NCBI GenBank assembly: GCA_946480055.1
Contig: CAMLID010000028.1
Coordinates: forward strand, 1 to 36,396
DNA length: 36,396 bases
From: an uncultured Lysobacter sp.
GTDB lineage: Bacteria > Pseudomonadota > Gammaproteobacteria > Xanthomonadales > Xanthomonadaceae
Direction: 5' to 3'
The notes under the pieces: model-generated
The model's database searches: none
Seen by the model: only the letters and a program-made list of their open reading frames with translations
What the model was told of the DNA's origin: nothing
Shown: positions 24,267 to 32,614 of the stretch, in pieces
Layout: every line of letters begins with the position of its first letter
Position numbering within the stretch: the stretch's first letter is position 1
Translations under genes and position numbers: made by a program

Positions 24267-25618
24267 ACGCCGACAGACGCGACTTCGACCTGATCGTGAT
24301 CGGCGGCGGCTCCGGCGGCCTGGCCGGCGCCTTCCGCGCCGCCGAACACGGCGCCCGCGTCGCCCTGCTGGAACCGAATCTGCTCGGCGGCACCTGCGTC
24401 AACGTCGGCTGCGTGCCGAAGAAGGCGATGTGGCTGGCGGCCGACGTCGCCGGCCGGCTGCGCATGGCCCGCGACCTGGGCTTCGACGTGGCCGAGTCGT
24501 CGAGCCTGGACTGGCCGACCTTCATCGCCCACCGCCAGCGCTACATCGCCAACATCCACGACAGCTACCGCCGCCGGCTCGACGCCGCCGGCATCGTGGT
24601 CGCGCCGATGCGCGCGCACTTCATCGACGCGCGCACCATTCAATGCATGGACGGCGTGCGCTTGAGCGCGGGCAACATCCTGATCGCCACCGGCGGCCAT
24701 CCGCTGCGGCCGCAACTGCCCGGCGCCGAACTCGGCGGCGTCTCCGACGACTTCTTCCAATGGACCGCCGCGCCCGAGCGCGTGGCCATCGTCGGCGGCG
24801 GCTACATCGCGGTCGAGCTGGCGGGCCTGCTGCAGGCCCTGGGCAGCCGCGTCGATCTGCTGGTGCGCGGCAAGCTGCTGGACGGCTTCGATGTCGAATT
24901 GGTCGAGGAGCTGATCGAGGACTACCGCCACGCCGGCGTGCACCTGCAGTTCGGGCATCGGCTGGCCGCGGTCGAGCGCGACGGCGAGGGCGTGCGCCTG
25001 CGCGACGCCGACGGCCGCCTCGGCGAGCGCTATGACCGCCTGCTGTTCGCGACCGGCCGCCGCGCCAACACCGCCTCGCTGGATCTGGCCGCGGCCGGCG
25101 TCGCCACCGATGCGCGCGGCTACGTGCAGGTCGATGCGCGCCATGCCACCAACGTCGCCGGCATCCATGCGGTCGGCGACGTCACCGCCGATCCGGCCCT
25201 GACCCCGGTCGCGATCGCCGCCGCGCGCCGGTTGATGGACCGTCTCTATGGCGGTGCCAGCGCGGTGCTGGATCAGCGCGACATTCCATCGGTGGTGTTC
25301 TCGCATCCGCCGATCGGCAAGGTCGGCCTGACCGAGGCGCAGGCGAGAGAGCGCTTCGGCGACCAGGTGTATGTGTATCGGGCCGGGTTCCGGCCGATGT
25401 TGCACGCTTTGGCAAATTCTCCGCAGCGCAGTTTGTTCAAACTGGTCTGCGTCGGCGAGGAGCGTCAGGTGGTCGGTATCCACCTGATGGGCGAAGCCGC
25501 CGACGAGATACTGCAGGGCTTCGCGGTCGCGCTCAAACGCGGCATCACCCTCGACAACTTGCGCGACACGGTCGCGATCCATCCCACCAGCGCCGAGGAA
25601 GTGGTGCTGATGCGTTGA
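24263..25618 (+). CDS. gor: Glutathione-disulfide reductase
   Basis: 451 residues, the usual length. The FAD motif is LIVIGGGSGGLAGAFRAAEH (10-29), the redox-active disulfide C45 and C50 in GGTCVNVGCVPKK, and the NAD(P)H fold VAIVGGGYIAVELAGLLQAL. The second arginine of the NADPH-binding RxxxxxR pattern appears replaced (VRGKLLDGFD). The C-terminal catalytic pair H440 and E445 lies in HPTSAEE. It reduces glutathione disulfide in the cytoplasm. It is translationally coupled to the upstream oxidase. Cofactor choice (NADPH versus NADH) is not certain because of the variant. Confidence 0.92.
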   Translation: MNADRRDFDLIVIGGGSGGLAGAFRAAEHGARVALLEPNLLGGTCVNVGCVPKKAMWLAADVAGRLRMARDLGFDVAESSSLDWPTFIAHRQRYIANIHDSYRRRLDAAGIVVAPMRAHFIDARTIQCMDGVRLSAGNILIATGGHPLRPQLPGAELGGVSDDFFQWTAAPERVAIVGGGYIAVELAGLLQALGSRVDLLVRGKLLDGFDVELVEELIEDYRHAGVHLQFGHRLAAVERDGEGVRLRDADGRLGERYDRLLFATGRRANTASLDLAAAGVATDARGYVQVDARHATNVAGIHAVGDVTADPALTPVAIAAARRLMDRLYGGASAVLDQRDIPSVVFSHPPIGKVGLTEAQARERFGDQVYVYRAGFRPMLHALANSPQRSLFKLVCVGEERQVVGIHLMGEAADEILQGFAVALKRGITLDNLRDTVAIHPTSAEEVVLMR

Positions 25619-25677
25619 GTCGCTGCCTGGACCGTGCGGACCGAATACGCAGATCCATCCATCAGGGAGCGAAACGC

Positions 25678-27756
25678 ATGAAGAAGCGGTGGCAGGTTTG
25701 GATGCTGGTGGGGGCGCTGGTCGCCGCGCCGGTCGCGCAGAGCATGGAGATCGCCGACTTGCTCTCCGCACCGCAGCCGGAAGCGCCGGTGGCCGCGGCC
25801 AGGGCGCCGGTCATCGCGTGGGTGGCGAACGAGCGCGGCGTGCGCAACCTCTGGGTCGCGCGCGCGCCGGAGTTCGTGTCGCGTCAGCTCAGCGCCTACG
25901 ACGAAGACGACGGCCAGCTGCTGAGCTCGCTCGCGCTCAGCGCCGACGGCCGCACCTTGGCCTATGTACGCGGTGGCGGCCCCGACGCGGCCGGCAATGC
26001 CAGCAACCCCACCGGCGATCCCGACGGCGCCGAGCAGGCGGTGTGGGCCGTGCCCACCGACGGTTCCAGCGCGCCCAAGCGCGTGGCCGCGGGCCGTAAC
26101 GTGACGTTCGTACCCGGTGGCGACGCTCTGATCGTGCAAGGCAAGGGCGTGGGCTGTTATCCGCATGCGTTCGCTAAAGCGCCGACCTGGTGCGTGGAAG
26201 GCTTGCTGAAGACGCGCGGCGCCAACAGCGTGGCCGCGTTCTCGCCCGATGGCGGGCGCCTGCTGTTCGTGAGCAACCGCGGCGATCACAGCTTCGTCGG
26301 CGTGCTCGATCTGGCTGCGCGCTCGGTGCGCTGGATCGCCCCGGACTACAACAACGACAGCGCACCGGTGTGGTCGCCGGACGGCAAGCGCATCGCCTTC
26401 CTGCGCACCGCCGGCACGCGCCCGGGCCAGGCGTTCGATCTGACCACCGTCAACCCGTTCGAGATCTGGGTCGCGGACGCCGACAGCGGCCTGGCGCGGC
26501 GCCTGCATCGCTCCGGTGCCAACGCCGGCGGCCACGCGCAGTTCGCGGTGCCCGAGCCGCTGCGCTGGAGCCGCGACGGACGCCTGTTGTTCAGCTCGGA
26601 AGAGAACGGCTGGCTGCACTGGTACGCGCTGTCGCCCGACGGCGGCGCGCCGGTCGCGATCAGCCGTGGCGAGTGCGAAGTCGAGACCGCGAGCCTGAGC
26701 GACACCGGCACCTTGGTCTACAGCGCCAACTGCGACGACATCGAACGCCGCCAGCTGTACGCGGCCTCCGCCGGCGCCGCGCCGAAGCGGCTGAGCGGCG
26801 ACGGCCAGATCGCCACCGACCCGTTGCCGCTGTCCGGCGCGCAGTGGATCGCGTTCCGCCACGCCGACGCGCGCCGTCCGACCGCGATCGCGGTGATGCC
26901 GGCCGGCGGCGGCGAGCCGCGCCGGATCTTCCCGGCGCAGCTGCCGGCCGCGTTCCCGGCCGATGCCCTGGTCGAACCCAAGCTCGTGACCCTGCGCGCC
27001 GCCGACGGCGTGATCTCGCACGCGACGGTGTTCATGCCGCCGGCCAGCTACAAGGGCAAGCGCCCGGCCCTGGTCTACGTGCACGGCGGTCCGATCCGGC
27101 AGATGCTGCCCGGCTGGCACTACAGCAGCTACTACTACAACGACTACGCCGGCAACCAATGGCTGGCCAGCCGCGGCTTCGTGGTGCTGGCGCTGAACTA
27201 CCGCGCCGGCACCGGCTACGGCCAGGCCTTCCGGCGCGCGGCCAAGCAGGGCCCGCGCGGCGCCAGCGAGTACCAGGATGTGCTGGCCGCACGCGCGCAC
27301 CTGGCCGGGCTGGCCGACGTCGACGCGAGCCGCATCGGCATCTACGGCGGCTCCTACGGCGGTTATCTGACCGCGCAGGCGTTGTCGCGCAATTCCGATC
27401 TGTTCGCGGCCGGCGTCGACCGCCACGGCGTGCACGACTGGCGCGAGAGCGCCAAGGGCGGCGACAACAGCGGCCTGTGGGGGCTCAAGCCCGACGAGCT
27501 CGAAGTCGCCGGCACGTCCTCGCCGGTCGCGCACATCGACGGCTGGCGCTCGCCGGTGCTGTTCGTGCACGGCGACGACGATCGCGCGGTCAAGTTCAGC
27601 CAGAGCATCGATCTGGTCGAGCGCCTGCGCACGCGCGGTGCGCCGGTGGAAACCCTGGTGATTCCGGACGAGGACCACTTCTTTCTGCGCTACGCGACCT
27701 GGATGCAGGTGCACCGCAGTACCATGGCCTTCTTCGAGCGCCAGCTGAAACCCTGA
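25678..27756 (+). CDS. S9 family prolyl oligopeptidase-type serine peptidase
   Basis: 692 residues. A signal peptide (WQVWMLVGALVAAPVAQS) leads a beta-propeller of TolB/PD40-like repeats (for example FSPDGGRLLFVSNRGD and WSPDGKRIAFL) and a C-terminal alpha/beta hydrolase. The catalytic triad is S559 in IGIYGGSYGGYLTAQ, an aspartate at 633-635 in HGDDDRAVKF, and H667 in DEDHFF. Such enzymes remove dipeptides or cut short peptides in the periplasm or outside the cell, but the specificity is unknown. GGGAGCGAAACGC before the ATG supports this start over an upstream ATG at 25615. The gap to gor is 59 bases, so they may share a message. Confidence 0.92.
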   Translation: MKKRWQVWMLVGALVAAPVAQSMEIADLLSAPQPEAPVAAARAPVIAWVANERGVRNLWVARAPEFVSRQLSAYDEDDGQLLSSLALSADGRTLAYVRGGGPDAAGNASNPTGDPDGAEQAVWAVPTDGSSAPKRVAAGRNVTFVPGGDALIVQGKGVGCYPHAFAKAPTWCVEGLLKTRGANSVAAFSPDGGRLLFVSNRGDHSFVGVLDLAARSVRWIAPDYNNDSAPVWSPDGKRIAFLRTAGTRPGQAFDLTTVNPFEIWVADADSGLARRLHRSGANAGGHAQFAVPEPLRWSRDGRLLFSSEENGWLHWYALSPDGGAPVAISRGECEVETASLSDTGTLVYSANCDDIERRQLYAASAGAAPKRLSGDGQIATDPLPLSGAQWIAFRHADARRPTAIAVMPAGGGEPRRIFPAQLPAAFPADALVEPKLVTLRAADGVISHATVFMPPASYKGKRPALVYVHGGPIRQMLPGWHYSSYYYNDYAGNQWLASRGFVVLALNYRAGTGYGQAFRRAAKQGPRGASEYQDVLAARAHLAGLADVDASRIGIYGGSYGGYLTAQALSRNSDLFAAGVDRHGVHDWRESAKGGDNSGLWGLKPDELEVAGTSSPVAHIDGWRSPVLFVHGDDDRAVKFSQSIDLVERLRTRGAPVETLVIPDEDHFFLRYATWMQVHRSTMAFFERQLKP

Positions 27757-27762
27757 ACCGAC

Positions 27763-28569
27763 ATGAGCACCGTCCCCGCGCCGACCGAACCGGTCTTCGA
27801 ACTCCACCACGGCAGCGCGCCGCTGCTGATCAGCCTGCCCCACGACGGCAGCGCGATCCCGGCGGCGCTGGCCGAGCGCATGCAGCCTTCGGCGCGGCGC
27901 GCGCCCGACACCGACTGGCACGTGTCGCGGCTGTACGCGTTCGCGCGCGAGCTCGGCGCCTCGATCCTGGTGCCGCGCTATTCGCGCTACGTGGTCGATC
28001 TCAACCGTCCGCCCGACGACACTTCGCTGTACCCGGGCCAAAACACCACCGGCCTGTGCCCGGCGGTGCAGTTCACCGGCGAGCCGGTCTACCTCGATGG
28101 CCAGGCGCCGTCGCCGGAAGAAGTCGCCGAGCGCGTCGAGAAGTATTGGCGTCCGTACCACGAGAACCTCGACGCCGAGCTCGCGCGCCTGCGCGGCGAG
28201 CACGGCCGCGTGGTGCTGTGGGAAGGCCATTCGATCAAGGGCAGCGAGCTGCCGTTCCTGTTCGAAGGCCGCCTGCCGGATCTCAACCTGGGCACCTCGG
28301 GCGGCGTCAGTTGCTCGCCGCAGCTGCAGGCACGGCTGGAAGCGGCGCTGGCCGGGCAGGGCGGCTACGACTGGATCGTCAACGGCCGCTTCAAGGGCGG
28401 TTACATCACCCGCCATTACGCCTCGCCCGACACCGGTGTGCAGGCGGTGCAACTGGAGCTGAGTCAGCGCAACTACATGGACGAGACCAGCTTCGCCTAT
28501 GACGAAGCCAAGGCGGCGAAGTTGCAGCCGCTGCTGGCCGAACTGCTGCGGACCTGCCTGGCCGGATGA
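27763..28569 (+). CDS. hutG: N-formylglutamate amidohydrolase
   Basis: 268 residues. The family pattern is clear: LLISLPHDGSAIPAAL, then DTDWHVSRLYAFARELGASI, RYVVDLNRPPDDTSLYPGQN, HGRVVLWEGHSIKG, and NGRFKGGYITRHYASPDTGV. HutG-type enzymes release formate from N-formyl-L-glutamate, the last step of one histidine-breakdown route. The rest of the hut operon is not here; the gene stands between an S9 peptidase (6 bases away) and a DNA glycosylase gene that overlaps its stop (ATGA). An alternative substrate is possible. The family call is secure. Confidence 0.9.
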   Translation: MSTVPAPTEPVFELHHGSAPLLISLPHDGSAIPAALAERMQPSARRAPDTDWHVSRLYAFARELGASILVPRYSRYVVDLNRPPDDTSLYPGQNTTGLCPAVQFTGEPVYLDGQAPSPEEVAERVEKYWRPYHENLDAELARLRGEHGRVVLWEGHSIKGSELPFLFEGRLPDLNLGTSGGVSCSPQLQARLEAALAGQGGYDWIVNGRFKGGYITRHYASPDTGVQAVQLELSQRNYMDETSFAYDEAKAAKLQPLLAELLRTCLAG

Positions 28570-29825
28570 ACGTTACGACCGCAGTGCCCGCGCTGAGTTT
28601 GTCGCAGGCGCGCGTGCTGCACTTGAGCGCGCAGGGCCTGCTCGCGCGTCCGCGCCGGCGCGCGCGCAAGGCCGATGTGCTGGACGCGATCGCGCGCATG
28701 CAGCTGCTGCAGATCGACACGATCCACATCGTCGCGCGCAGCCCCTACCTGGTGCTGTACTCGCGGCTGGGCGCCTATCCGCAGACCTGGCTGGAAGAAC
28801 TGCTGGCGCAGCGCGAGATCTTCGAGCTGTGGGCCCACGAAGCCTGCTTCGCGCCGATGAGCGACTACCTGCTGCATCGCAGCGCCCATTCGCAGCGCGC
28901 CCACCATTGGGCGATCCGCAACGCCCAGCACCATCGACAGGCCAGCGGCGCCAAGATCGACCGTTTGCTCGCGCACATCCGCGAACTCGGCCCGGTCAAA
29001 TCCTCGGATTTCGAACGCGAGCAGGCGGGCGGCGGCAGTTGGTGGGGCTGGAAGGACGAGAAGCGCTGGCTGGAGTCCGCGTTCGCGCTGGGCGAACTGA
29101 TGGTCGCGCGGCGCGAGAACTTTCACCGCGTCTACGACTTGGCCGAACGCGTGGCCGGCGCGGTCGTGCCCGACTGGAACACGGCCCGCCTCGACGCCGC
29201 CATGGTGCGGCAAGAGACCATCCTCAAATCGGTGCGCGCGCTCGGCCTGACCCAGGCGCGTTGGATCGCCGACTACTACCGCACCAAGCCGCGCCTGCGC
29301 GACGCCGATCTCGACGCGCTGGTCGCCGAAGGCGCGCTGCTGCGCGTGCCGGTCAAGGGCTGGGACGCGCCCGGCTACGTCCACGCCGATCACGCCCAGT
29401 CCCTGGCGCTGGCCGGCGCCGGCCGCCTGCGCGCGACCCATGCGACCCTGCTGTCGCCGTTCGACCCCGTGGTCTGGGATCGCGAACGCGCGAGCGAGTT
29501 CTTCGGCTTCGACTACACCTTGGAGTGCTACACGCCCGAGCCCAAGCGCCGCTACGGCTATTTCGTGCTGCCGATCCTCGCGCGCGGGCGCCTGGTCGGA
29601 CGCCTGGACGCCAAGGCGCATCGCCGCGAGGGAGTATTCGAGGTCAAAGCGCTGTACCTGGAAGAAGACGTCGCGCCCGACGACGCGCTGATCGCCGACA
29701 TCGCCCGCGCCATCGACGATTGCGCGCGCTGGCACGCCACGCCCAAGGTCGATCTGGTCCGTTGCCGCCCCGCGGCCCTGCGCACGCCGCTGCGCGCCGC
29801 GTTGCGTGCTCTCCAATCCGCCTAG
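28566..29825 (+). CDS. YcaQ/AlkX-type DNA glycosylase (winged-helix HTH_42)
   Basis: 419 residues, matching the HTH_42/YcaQ family. The catalytic Q-hydrophobic-D motif is Q49-I50-D51 in MQLLQIDTIHIVARSPYLVL. Tandem winged-helix segments follow, and the later family features WWGWKDEKRWLESAFALGEL and LSPFDPVVWDRERASEFFGF. AlkX in E. coli unhooks DNA interstrand crosslinks; AlkZ relatives have Q-hydrophobic-Q. The aspartate here argues for AlkX. It overlaps hutG by ATGA, an unexpected partner for a repair enzyme. The stop is 6 bases before a REP-like copy. Confidence 0.87.
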   Translation: MNVTTAVPALSLSQARVLHLSAQGLLARPRRRARKADVLDAIARMQLLQIDTIHIVARSPYLVLYSRLGAYPQTWLEELLAQREIFELWAHEACFAPMSDYLLHRSAHSQRAHHWAIRNAQHHRQASGAKIDRLLAHIRELGPVKSSDFEREQAGGGSWWGWKDEKRWLESAFALGELMVARRENFHRVYDLAERVAGAVVPDWNTARLDAAMVRQETILKSVRALGLTQARWIADYYRTKPRLRDADLDALVAEGALLRVPVKGWDAPGYVHADHAQSLALAGAGRLRATHATLLSPFDPVVWDRERASEFFGFDYTLECYTPEPKRRYGYFVLPILARGRLVGRLDAKAHRREGVFEVKALYLEEDVAPDDALIADIARAIDDCARWHATPKVDLVRCRPAALRTPLRAALRALQSA

Positions 29826-29831
29826 GCTTTT

Positions 29832-29858
29832 GGTAGGAGCGGCGCAAGCCGCGACCAC
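29832..29858 (+). repeat. REP-like element, copy 4
   Basis: GGTAGGAGCGGCGCAAGCCG followed by CGACCAC. It has the same orientation as the copies near 5453-5622 and lies right after the alkX stop. Confidence 0.75.
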
Positions 29859-29917
29859 GCCACTACGCATGCGGCGGAAGCTTCGACGAGGATGTTGAGC
29901 ACATCGACCCATAAGAC

Positions 29918-29968
29918 TGCGGCGTCGCGCGGGCGCGCCCCAATCCGGGCACGACGCGCGACGCCGCA
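29918..29968. terminator. Long hairpin between convergent alkX and parE
   Basis: A perfect 13-bp inverted repeat, TGCGGCGTCGCGC and GCGCGACGCCGCA, with a 25-base loop. It is well placed as a bidirectional terminator for alkX and parE. No T tract. Confidence 0.55.
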
Positions 29969-29975
29969 AGATCGC

Positions 29976-31880
29976 TCAAACCTCCAGCGTCGCCAGATCG
30001 CCCTTGGTTTCCAGCCACTGCTTGCGGTCGCCCGCGCGCTTCTTGGCCAGCAGCATGTCCATCAGCGAATGGGTTTCCGTGCCGTCGTCGACGGTCAGCT
30101 GGACCAGGCGGCGGGTGTCGGGGTGGATGGTCGACTCGCGCAGCTGCGAGGCGTTCATCTCGCCCAGGCCCTTGAAGCGGGTGACGTTGATCGCGCCGCG
30201 GATCTTCTCGCGTTCGATCTTCTCCAGCAGGATGCGCTTCTCTTCCTCGTCCAGGGCGTAGAACACCTGCTTGCCCACGTCGACGCGGAACAGCGGCGGC
30301 ATCGCCACGAAGATATGGCCGGACGCGACCAGGGCCGGGAAGTGCCGCAGGAACAGCGCGCTGAGCAGGGTCGCGATATGCAGGCCGTCTGAGTCGGCGT
30401 CGGCGAGGATGATGACCTTGCCGTAACGCAGACCGCTGATGTCGTCCTTGCCCGGATCGCAACCGATCGCCACCGCCAGATCGTGCACTTCCTGCGAGGC
30501 CAGCACGCTGCCGGACGCGACTTCCCAGGTGTTGAGGATCTTGCCGCGCAGCGGCAGGATCGCCTGGAAATCCTTGTCGCGCGCCTGCCGCGCGCTGCCG
30601 CCCGCCGAATCGCCTTCGACCAGGAACAGCTCGGTGCGCGAGAGGTCCTGCGAGGTGCAGTCGGCGAGCTTGCCGGGCAGGGCCGGGCCCTGGGTGATCT
30701 TCTTACGGACGATCTGCTTCTCGGTTTTCAGGCGCGCCGCGGCGCGCTCGATCGCGAGCTGTGCGATCTTCTCGCCCAGTTCGGTGTGCTGGTTGAGCCA
30801 CAGCGAGAACGCGTCGTGCGCGGCGCCTTCGACGAAGCCGGCGGCCTGGCGCGACGACAGCCGCTCCTTGGTCTGGCCGCTGAACTGCGGGTCGGTCATC
30901 TTGACGCTGAGCACGAACGCGACCCGGTCCCAGACGTCTTCCGGCGCCAGCTTGACGCCGCGCGGCAGCAGGTTGCGGAAGTCGCAGAACTCGCGCAGCG
31001 CGTCGGTGAAGCCGGTGCGCAGGCCGTTGACGTGGGTGCCGTGCTGCGCGGTCGGGATCAGGTTGACGTAGCTTTCCTGCACCAGTTCGCCGTCCGGCAC
31101 CCAGGCCACCGCCCAGTCGGCGACTTCGGTGTCCTTCTTGAGCTGGCCGACGAACAGGTCCGGCGGCAGCAGCTCGCGGCCCTGCTGTCCGTTGGCGCGC
31201 AGTTCGCCCGATAGGTAGTCGCGCAGGCCGTCCTCGTAGTACCACTCGGCGGTTTCGCCGCTGGCGACGTCGAGCAGCTTCACCGTCAGGCCGGGGCAGA
31301 GCACGGCCTTGGCGCGCAGCAGGTGCTTGAGCGAGCGCAGGTTGAACTTGGGCGTGTCGAAGTACTTCGGGTCGGGCCAGAAACGCACCCGGGTGCCGGT
31401 GTTCTTCTTGCCGACCGTGCCGACGACTTCCAGCGGCGTGGCGCGGTCGCCGTCCTTGAAGGTCATGCGGTATTCGTTGGCGTCGCGCTTGATGTGCACT
31501 TCGACCAGGGTCGACAGCGCATTGACCACGCTGACGCCGACGCCGTGCAGGCCGCCGGAGAAGGTGTAGTTCTTGTTGCTGAACTTACCGCCCGCGTGCA
31601 GCCGGGTCAGGATCAGCTCGACGCCGGGGATCTTCTCCTCCGGATGGATGTCCACCGGCATGCCGCGGCCGTCGTCGGAGACCTCGCAACTGCCATCGGC
31701 GTGCAGAGTCACTTCGATGCTGCGTGCGTGCCCGGCCAGGGCTTCGTCGACCGCGTTGTCGATCACCTCCTGCGCCAGATGGTTCGGCCGGGTGGTGTCG
31801 GTATACATGCCCGGGCGGCGTTTGACCGGGTCCAGGCCGGAAAGGACTTCGATGTCTGCGGCGTTGTAGCGACTGCTCAT
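29976..31880 (-). CDS. parE: DNA topoisomerase IV subunit B
   Basis: 634 residues, the usual ParE length. The GHKL ATPase domain carries LAQEVIDNAVDEALAGHA (about 35-52), then DDGRGMPVDIHP and SGGLHGVGVSVVNALS. The TOPRIM domain carries EGDSAGGSARQARDKDFQAI (about 422-441) and ILADADSDGLHIATLL. ParE powers decatenation of daughter chromosomes together with ParC, which is not in this window. It lacks the extra 170 residues typical of GyrB, which supports ParE. A small secreted-protein gene ends 26 bases upstream on the same strand, so they may be co-transcribed. Confidence 0.95.
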   Translation of the reverse strand: MSSRYNAADIEVLSGLDPVKRRPGMYTDTTRPNHLAQEVIDNAVDEALAGHARSIEVTLHADGSCEVSDDGRGMPVDIHPEEKIPGVELILTRLHAGGKFSNKNYTFSGGLHGVGVSVVNALSTLVEVHIKRDANEYRMTFKDGDRATPLEVVGTVGKKNTGTRVRFWPDPKYFDTPKFNLRSLKHLLRAKAVLCPGLTVKLLDVASGETAEWYYEDGLRDYLSGELRANGQQGRELLPPDLFVGQLKKDTEVADWAVAWVPDGELVQESYVNLIPTAQHGTHVNGLRTGFTDALREFCDFRNLLPRGVKLAPEDVWDRVAFVLSVKMTDPQFSGQTKERLSSRQAAGFVEGAAHDAFSLWLNQHTELGEKIAQLAIERAAARLKTEKQIVRKKITQGPALPGKLADCTSQDLSRTELFLVEGDSAGGSARQARDKDFQAILPLRGKILNTWEVASGSVLASQEVHDLAVAIGCDPGKDDISGLRYGKVIILADADSDGLHIATLLSALFLRHFPALVASGHIFVAMPPLFRVDVGKQVFYALDEEEKRILLEKIEREKIRGAINVTRFKGLGEMNASQLRESTIHPDTRRLVQLTVDDGTETHSLMDMLLAKKRAGDRKQWLETKGDLATLEV

Positions 31881-31906
31881 GAAACCTGCATGGGGTAGTG
31901 AGACGG

Positions 31907-32272
31907 TTAGCGCCCCGGGTCGGCGAGCTGCAAGGCCGCGCCGGTGTAGGGGTTGTAGCGGTAGTCGCCGGGAAAGACCTCGCCGTTGGCGGGGTCCCGC
32001 CGCGGCGGCAGCAGGCTGCCCAGGGGCAAGCGGAAGCTGAACTCGCTCCGGTCCAGCCGGATCAGCATCTTGCCATCACCGAGCGGGTCGGCGACGGCTT
32101 TGCCGCTCGCGGTGTGGCCCGGGAACACATAGAACTGCATATTCTCGCCCGCCGGGCCGATCAGGCTGACCAGAATCGGCTGCATCACCCCCAGCAGGGT
32201 CTTCAGCGCCCAGGCCGGCGCCGCCAGCGCCGCGCACAGTATCGATGCCAAAACCACGCGCAAACCGTGCAT
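31907..32272 (-). CDS. Small secreted protein upstream of parE
   Basis: 121 residues. Residues 1-22 form a signal peptide (VVLASILCAALAAPAWA). The mature part (for example LIGPAGENMQFYVFPGHTAS and LPPRRDPANGEVFPGDYRYN) has no motif I know. It probably lies in one transcript with parE, 26 bases apart. This is odd, because one product is exported and the other acts on DNA in the cytoplasm. The conserved-looking composition and third-position GC support real coding. Confidence 0.7.
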   Translation of the reverse strand: MHGLRVVLASILCAALAAPAWALKTLLGVMQPILVSLIGPAGENMQFYVFPGHTASGKAVADPLGDGKMLIRLDRSEFSFRLPLGSLLPPRRDPANGEVFPGDYRYNPYTGAALQLADPGR

Positions 32273-32292
32273 GAACCGGTCTCCCCCCCCGA

Positions 32293-32503
32293 ATGAGCGC
32301 AGCGAGCATGGCGACGGCTCCGCGCGCGGTCAAGCCGGAGGCGGGCAGGGGCTGGTGCTGGCTGGCGCGGTCGTGGGATCGTTCCGCCCAGCCTCAAGCG
32401 GTTGTCTCAGTCATCGTATGGTTAGTCCCGTGGCGGATGTCCGCTCCGGCATCCAGATGGAGTGGAGTCTGGTGGGGGAGCTGCTGGCTGGGTGGGCAGC
32501 TGA
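32293..32503 (+). pseudogene. Truncated BPSS1780-like membrane-protein remnant
   Basis: Two frames together resemble the start of a BPSS1780-family membrane protein. One frame gives EAGRGWCWLARSWDRSAQPQ, then AVVSVIVWLV. A second frame gives SGIQMEWSLVGELLAGWAAD, the next hydrophobic stretch, ending at the attC-like site. The frame switch lies near 32415-32440. The C-terminal half is absent, as if cut off at the attC. Recognition is by eye, with modest certainty. Confidence 0.4.
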
Positions 32504-32557
32504 CAATTCATTCAAGCCGAAGTCGCTTCGCGGCTCGGCTTGATTCAGGCGTTGGGC
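32498..32557 (+). mobile_element. Solitary attC-like integron recombination site
   Basis: About 60 bases in attC layout. The right core site R' is GTTGGGC (32551-32557), matching GTTRRRY. The left R''-like core AGCTGAC (32498-32504) is degenerate: G for the first A of the AAC triplet. Between them are CAATTCATTCAAGCCGA and TCGGCTTGATTCAGGC. TCAAGCCGA (32512-32520) pairs perfectly with TCGGCTTGA (32535-32543), and the centre reads CTTCGCGG. This is the cassette-site form common in Xanthomonas and Pseudomonas chromosomal integrons. No integrase gene and no second site are in the window. Confidence 0.7.
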
Positions 32558-32614
32558 AGCCAATGAAAGCTCGTCGTATCCAAGGCATCGACAATTGATC
32601 GGAAGGGCACCCTG

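Noticed and set aside
24242..25771. Reverse-strand open frame of 509 codons
   Set aside because: Antisense to gor; no start context and no recognisable domains.
25465..28452. Reverse-strand open frame of 995 codons
   Set aside because: It is a shadow of the S9 peptidase and hutG genes; low-complexity Arg/Ala/Gln composition and no domains.
32271..32543. Open frame ending ADNSFKPKSLRGSA
   Set aside because: Its C-terminus is translation through the attC-like site, a common annotation artefact in integron cassettes, and its N-terminus overlaps the reverse-strand secreted-protein gene start.
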